Below are positions 61,012 through 64,000 of a stretch of DNA of 64,000 nucleotides, piece by piece (the stretch's first letter is position 1; each line of letters begins with the position of its first letter). The position numbers and the translations under genes were made by a program. A model generated the notes under the pieces. That model did no database searches. It was not told the DNA's origin and saw only the letters and a list, made by a program, of their open reading frames with translations. Origin of the DNA: CAMEON01 sp045531965 (lineage in GTDB: Bacteria > Bacillota > Clostridia > Oscillospirales > CAG-272); NCBI GenBank assembly GCA_045531965.1, contig JAZSFA010000040.1, positions 1 to 64,000 of the forward strand, written 5' to 3'.

Positions 61012-61995
61012 TTAGAAATACTCAACTTGCGTTTTGGTAGGGTCGATGCCGATATAGTCAAGATGATCTTTATATTTGAGTGGAAGCTTGATATGTTTTA
61101 GATTGCCACATCCCAAGAAAACGCATTGACCGATTGTAATATCCCGGCAACCAGCAAAATCAACAACCAAAAGAGAAGAACAGCCACAGAATGCAAATTT
61201 TTCGATGACAAGACGTGGGCTTTTAACGTTTATGGAAGTGAGACTGGAACAATTCTGAAATGCGGAACTTCCAATATACTCCACATCCTCCGAGCATTCA
61301 ATATTCTCAACGTTATTTCCGTAGAAATGTCCCAGTCTATTATCCGTGAAAGCTTGCTCGCCAATCTTCGTAATCCCTTTGGGAATAATCATCATTTTTT
61401 TATCGGTACTACACTTCACGAGTACATGATCTACGACTTGCAAGCCTTCATAGGGGTTCACCTTATGATTCTTGGTATTCACCAGCACGTCTCTACCCTG
61501 GCGAATATTGTAAGGGATGGAGAGAGCCAACTGCTCACAGCCATAAAAAGCTTCATCGCCTATTGACAAAAGTGTCTTCGGCAGGTTGATTTTAATCAGA
61601 TTTTTGGCATTAGCAAAAGCACGGTTACCGATCAGCTTCAGATCTTCAGGGAGGGTTATTTCCAAAGCGACACAGCTTTCAAATGCACCATCAGCAATGG
61701 CTTCTACACAATCCGGAACAATCAGAGAAAGCTCGCTTCTCCGAGAAAGCCCTAAGATCGCATATTTCCCGTTACTGTGCTTTTCCACCTTAAATGCTTC
61801 GAGACTATTAGCCTCCGCAGTCTTTTCGGCTTCATTGATCAACTCGCCAAAAGAAGGAAGCAATTCTGCCGGGAGCGATTGAACGTGATCCGTGGAAGAG
61901 GAATCTTCAAGTAAATTGCTCAAATTTTCACCGCAATGGGCACAATACTTGGTTTGCGACCAGGATTTGCCGCAATGAGGGCAAAAGTTTAGCAT
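61012..61995 (-). CDS. Zinc-ribbon/BspA-type LRR protein, paralog 1 (closest to the WXG100 genes)
   Basis: The shortest copy, 327 residues: zinc ribbon (Cys5, 8, 18, 21) identical over the first 27 residues to paralog 2, acidic spacer, block 1, the RQGRDVLVNTK segment but no coiled linker, and a reduced block 2 of four or five irregular repeats (NVENIECSEDVEYIGSSAFQNCSSL region). The cap is KYKDHLDYIGIDPTKTQVEYF-like. The start has GAAAGGAGCC. Only 26 bases separate it from the WXG100-like gene, so the LRR array and the small helical proteins share one transcript. Confidence 0.86.
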   Translation of the reverse strand: MLNFCPHCGKSWSQTKYCAHCGENLSNLLEDSSSTDHVQSLPAELLPSFGELINEAEKTAEANSLEAFKVEKHSNGKYAILGLSRRSELSLIVPDCVEAIADGAFESCVALEITLPEDLKLIGNRAFANAKNLIKINLPKTLLSIGDEAFYGCEQLALSIPYNIRQGRDVLVNTKNHKVNPYEGLQVVDHVLVKCSTDKKMMIIPKGITKIGEQAFTDNRLGHFYGNNVENIECSEDVEYIGSSAFQNCSSLTSINVKSPRLVIEKFAFCGCSSLLVVDFAGCRDITIGQCVFLGCGNLKHIKLPLKYKDHLDYIGIDPTKTQVEYF

Positions 61996-62021
61996 GGTTG
62001 GCTCCTTTCTGGTGACGAGAA

Positions 62022-62312
62022 TTAAATACTGTCGAAAGCGGAAGCGGTATCCAAATATGCCTCCAAGCGTGGGATCAGATCGTCAAAGAAATTGACTTTC
62101 TGCGTATCAACCTGATACAATACGGTGAGGGTTGCGGCAAGATTGTGGGAAAAAGCGTTCATATGCTCGATCAGCTCATCCTTGCGCGCGTCATTCCAGG
62201 AGGAATGTTCAAGCTGATTTTTCAGGTGCTCTGTCGCCCTGATCTGATCTTTACAAAACTCAATGATCAGCCGTCTTTCATTTTTCATGTGTTCCAGATT
62301 ATAGAGTTCCAT
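62022..62312 (-). CDS. WXG100-like small helical protein
   Basis: At 96 residues, all predicted helix, with a central turn SSWNDARKD (Trp39-Asn40-Asp41), it has the size and helix-Trp-turn-helix layout of WXG100 proteins, but Asp replaces the usual Gly. Such WxG relatives are typically type VII secretion substrates or chaperone partners. The N-terminal helix contains MKNERRLIIEF. It follows the coiled-coil gene by 18 bases and precedes the LRR array. Family membership is by pattern only. Confidence 0.6.
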   Translation of the reverse strand: MELYNLEHMKNERRLIIEFCKDQIRATEHLKNQLEHSSWNDARKDELIEHMNAFSHNLAATLTVLYQVDTQKVNFFDDLIPRLEAYLDTASAFDSI

Positions 62313-62330
62313 AGGACTTCCTTTCCGGCG

Positions 62331-63338
62331 TTATTTTTCAAATTTGGGTCGATCGGGGTCATCCGTGAAGTGAAAGCCTTTGGCTTCCATGGCTTTTATC
62401 AACGCGTTTTTGCCACAGTATCGGATGCAAAATCGGGTGGAATAGACGATTCGCGCCTTGGGATGCTGATTCACCCTGCTCAAGAAATCATCCACCGTGC
62501 TTGCGATGACCGTGATTTCGGTGGCATCATCGGCTTTCTTCCCTACGTTGTTTCGCTTGGTTTGATCATATTTACTAAAGTCGGTCACGGGGGTAGGTTC
62601 CGCATAGTCAAGGAAAGACGGACGGCCTGTGATGGAAGGGAATCTGTTGCCAACCCGAAAACGGTAGCCGATCTTGGCAGTATCAAAGGGGAGCGGCATA
62701 TCAAATTTCAAAAAGCTGTTGTAGCTGCGGTCGCAGGTACAGCTCAGCACGTCGTCCGCGGCTTTTCTGGATGCGTCCATAGCCTGACGGAATGCCTCCA
62801 AACGATCCTTGGTTTTCGCGAGATACGTCAGATCATTCGGAAACTCTTCTCTGGCATTTTGGGCATCGGAAAGCAACTGTAGCAGCAGGTTTCTTTTATC
62901 GGCAAGCCATCCCATGAACTGACGCACTTCATCAGCGGATTGCGTCATTTCCTCGGCGCGTGCCGCGTTCATTTCGTTTCTCTGTCGCAACTCCTCGTAT
63001 TCCATACATTTCTGTTGATATACGGCGTCGCATCCCGGATTTTGCTTTTTCTGTTCATCCGTGGGCGGAGAGGGTTGCGGCGGGAGGGGCTGAATCGCCT
63101 GACGGGCTTCGTTTGCTTTGGCTTCGGCTGTCGAGCGAATACGTTCGGCTTTATCCATGAGGGCATCAGCTTCGTTGAGACTGCGGTTCAAACGATCCAG
63201 AAGGATATCATTTTTTCCAAGAAGCGCCTTTTTTTCATAGGTGATGGTATTCTCGGAATCCACCACCTGATCATGGCTGTAATCCACCCGACTCAACAGC
63301 GACATAAGATAATCTTCATATAAAATCGCATCAGCCAT
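62331..63338 (-). CDS. Coiled-coil protein of unknown family in the WXG100 operon
   Basis: The 335-residue protein has an N-terminal helical/coiled-coil half (about residues 25-85 and 105-200), interrupted by a proline-rich hinge (about 83-101), and a C-terminal mixed domain from about 225 with FRVGNRFPSITGRPSF, ITVIASTVDDFLSRV and YSTRFCIRYCGKNALIKAMEAKGF. The coiled N-terminus recalls LXG or other WXG-related substrates, the C-terminus nothing I recognise. No signal peptide or membrane helix. The start overlaps the preceding gene by 8 bases. Confidence 0.7.
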   Translation of the reverse strand: MADAILYEDYLMSLLSRVDYSHDQVVDSENTITYEKKALLGKNDILLDRLNRSLNEADALMDKAERIRSTAEAKANEARQAIQPLPPQPSPPTDEQKKQNPGCDAVYQQKCMEYEELRQRNEMNAARAEEMTQSADEVRQFMGWLADKRNLLLQLLSDAQNAREEFPNDLTYLAKTKDRLEAFRQAMDASRKAADDVLSCTCDRSYNSFLKFDMPLPFDTAKIGYRFRVGNRFPSITGRPSFLDYAEPTPVTDFSKYDQTKRNNVGKKADDATEITVIASTVDDFLSRVNQHPKARIVYSTRFCIRYCGKNALIKAMEAKGFHFTDDPDRPKFEK

Positions 63339-63648
63339 GGTTTACTTCCTCCTCTATCCCCGAAAGATAGTGTGCCAATTCTTTCAGCTCCTGATCGATG
63401 ATCTGGGCTTCACCCGCATCAAAATCAAGCCGCCGAGCCGTATTCTTCAGGGCTTGGATATCTGCCCTGCCCCTACTTTTCCATTCGTTCAGTATGCGGT
63501 CATAGGAGGCACGCGCCTTATCTCCAACTTTATCATTCCAGCCGTGAAGCTGACTCTGCGTCTCGTCCAGATTTCCTGTGGTTTGGTGAAAGGATTGTTC
63601 GGCTCGCAGGGCATGTCCCATGATTCCTTGAATTTTTTCGCTTGCCAT
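63331..63648 (-). CDS. WXG100-like small helical protein
   Basis: The 105-residue protein is helical with a central GWNDKVGDKA turn (Trp37-Asn38-Asp39), again WND where canonical WXG100 has WxG. The second helix runs from about residue 40 to 95 with charged surface residues. AGGAGG lies just upstream. Its 3' end overlaps the coiled-coil gene by 8 bases, so the two products are likely made in step and may interact. Confidence 0.62.
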   Translation of the reverse strand: MASEKIQGIMGHALRAEQSFHQTTGNLDETQSQLHGWNDKVGDKARASYDRILNEWKSRGRADIQALKNTARRLDFDAGEAQIIDQELKELAHYLSGIEEEVNHG

Positions 63649-63669
63649 AACTGCCTCCTGTGTTTTTTA

Positions 63670-63999
63670 TTAAAGACTCATATTGATATGCTGCTCAAAC
63701 ACAACGTTTCGATTCAGCACGACGCCCTTTGCCTTGCTGATCTGAATGGCGAGGAGACCAATGCGCTTGGAGATGTCCTCCAGGTTTGCCACGTACTCTT
63801 TCACGGCTTCATTCATTTCGTACATGAGATCGGTGAACTGATCGTACTGCTTACCGCGCCAGTAATCCTGCATTTCCAGATGGTTGCGGTAGAGACGGCT
63901 CATGTCCTCGCTCAAATGGGAGCTGTAATCGTAAATGGCAGCGCCCTCGTCGTACAGCGCCTGAGGCTCGGTGTCAATAGTGGTGTCGGGAGAACCCAC
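63670..63999 (-). CDS. WXG100 family protein, possibly cut by the window edge
   Basis: At least 109 residues of a helical protein with a textbook WRG turn (Trp47-Arg48-Gly49 in DYWRGKQYDQF), typical of EsxA-like WXG100 proteins that are exported by type VII secretion systems. A GTG codon stands at 63999, but no ribosome site can be seen because the window ends, so the true start may lie further right. It would be the first visible gene of the operon that ends at 51627. Confidence 0.75.
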   Translation of the reverse strand: MGSPDTTIDTEPQALYDEGAAIYDYSSHLSEDMSRLYRNHLEMQDYWRGKQYDQFTDLMYEMNEAVKEYVANLEDISKRIGLLAIQISKAKGVVLNRNVVFEQHINMSL

Positions 64000-64000
64000 A

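Overview
The window looks like a chromosomal segment of an anaerobic, probably gut- or rumen-associated Firmicute of class Clostridia, very likely uncultured. This is inferred from sequence: strong AAAGGAGG-type ribosome sites, sigma-A promoters with 17-bp spacers, HisZ-dependent short-form HisG, a TrpR/YerC-family his regulator, meso-DAP dehydrogenase, a Na+-pumping decarboxylase beta subunit, a DUF1538/PII membrane module, BspA-type leucine-rich repeat proteins and WXG100 proteins. Base composition is intermediate, with a visibly GC-richer glycoside hydrolase block at about 43.3-45.9 kb. No rRNA, tRNA, CRISPR array, phage or transposase gene was seen.

Layout. 0.2-6.0 kb: ddh, an HAD phosphatase overlapping radA, a convergent lipase-like gene, and manA-glk under a perfect consensus promoter. 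6.1-14.3 kb: one minus-strand histidine operon (hisR, hisZ-hisG fusion, hisD, hisC, hisB, hisH, a DUF6440-like gene, hisA, hisF, hisIE). A palindrome sits inside its promoter, presumably the HisR operator. 14.3-28.8 kb: a minus-strand branched-chain amino acid supercluster (ilvB-ilvN-ilvC-ilvD-leuA-unknown membrane gene-leuC-leuD-leuB-DUF815 ATPase-ilvA-ridA). It starts with a 41-codon leader peptide packed with Ile/Val/Leu codons ahead of a hairpin, i.e. probable ribosome-mediated attenuation. Both amino acid clusters are punctuated by a dispersed hairpin repeat placed just after stop codons.

28.9-40.9 kb: two PII-like proteins with a duplicated DUF1538 membrane protein, citrate synthase, a cytidylate-kinase-like protein, a dolichol-phosphate-type glycosyltransferase, an RlmA-like methyltransferase, an OmpR-type two-component pair, an HtrA protease, MnmM/YtqB and a DUF6062 protein. 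41.1-47.3 kb: a small unknown gene, then an apparent sugar operon (metallo-hydrolase, ThuA, three glycosidase-type proteins including a GH27 alpha-galactosidase, a zinc-knuckle protein). 47.6-51.6 kb: OadB-type decarboxylase beta subunit with a zinc-ribbon/OadG-like partner, a lipid kinase and a nucleotidyltransferase.

51.6-64.0 kb is the most unusual region: a tightly packed minus-strand operon running in from the right edge. It carries three WXG100-like small helical proteins and one coiled-coil protein of unknown family, followed by eight tandem paralogs. Each paralog has an N-terminal double-CxxC zinc ribbon, two blocks of BspA-type leucine-rich repeats separated by a variable helical linker, and a shared C-terminal cap. 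None has a signal peptide. This looks like a type VII secretion-associated or WXG100-associated array of diversified LRR binding proteins that I do not recognise as a described system.
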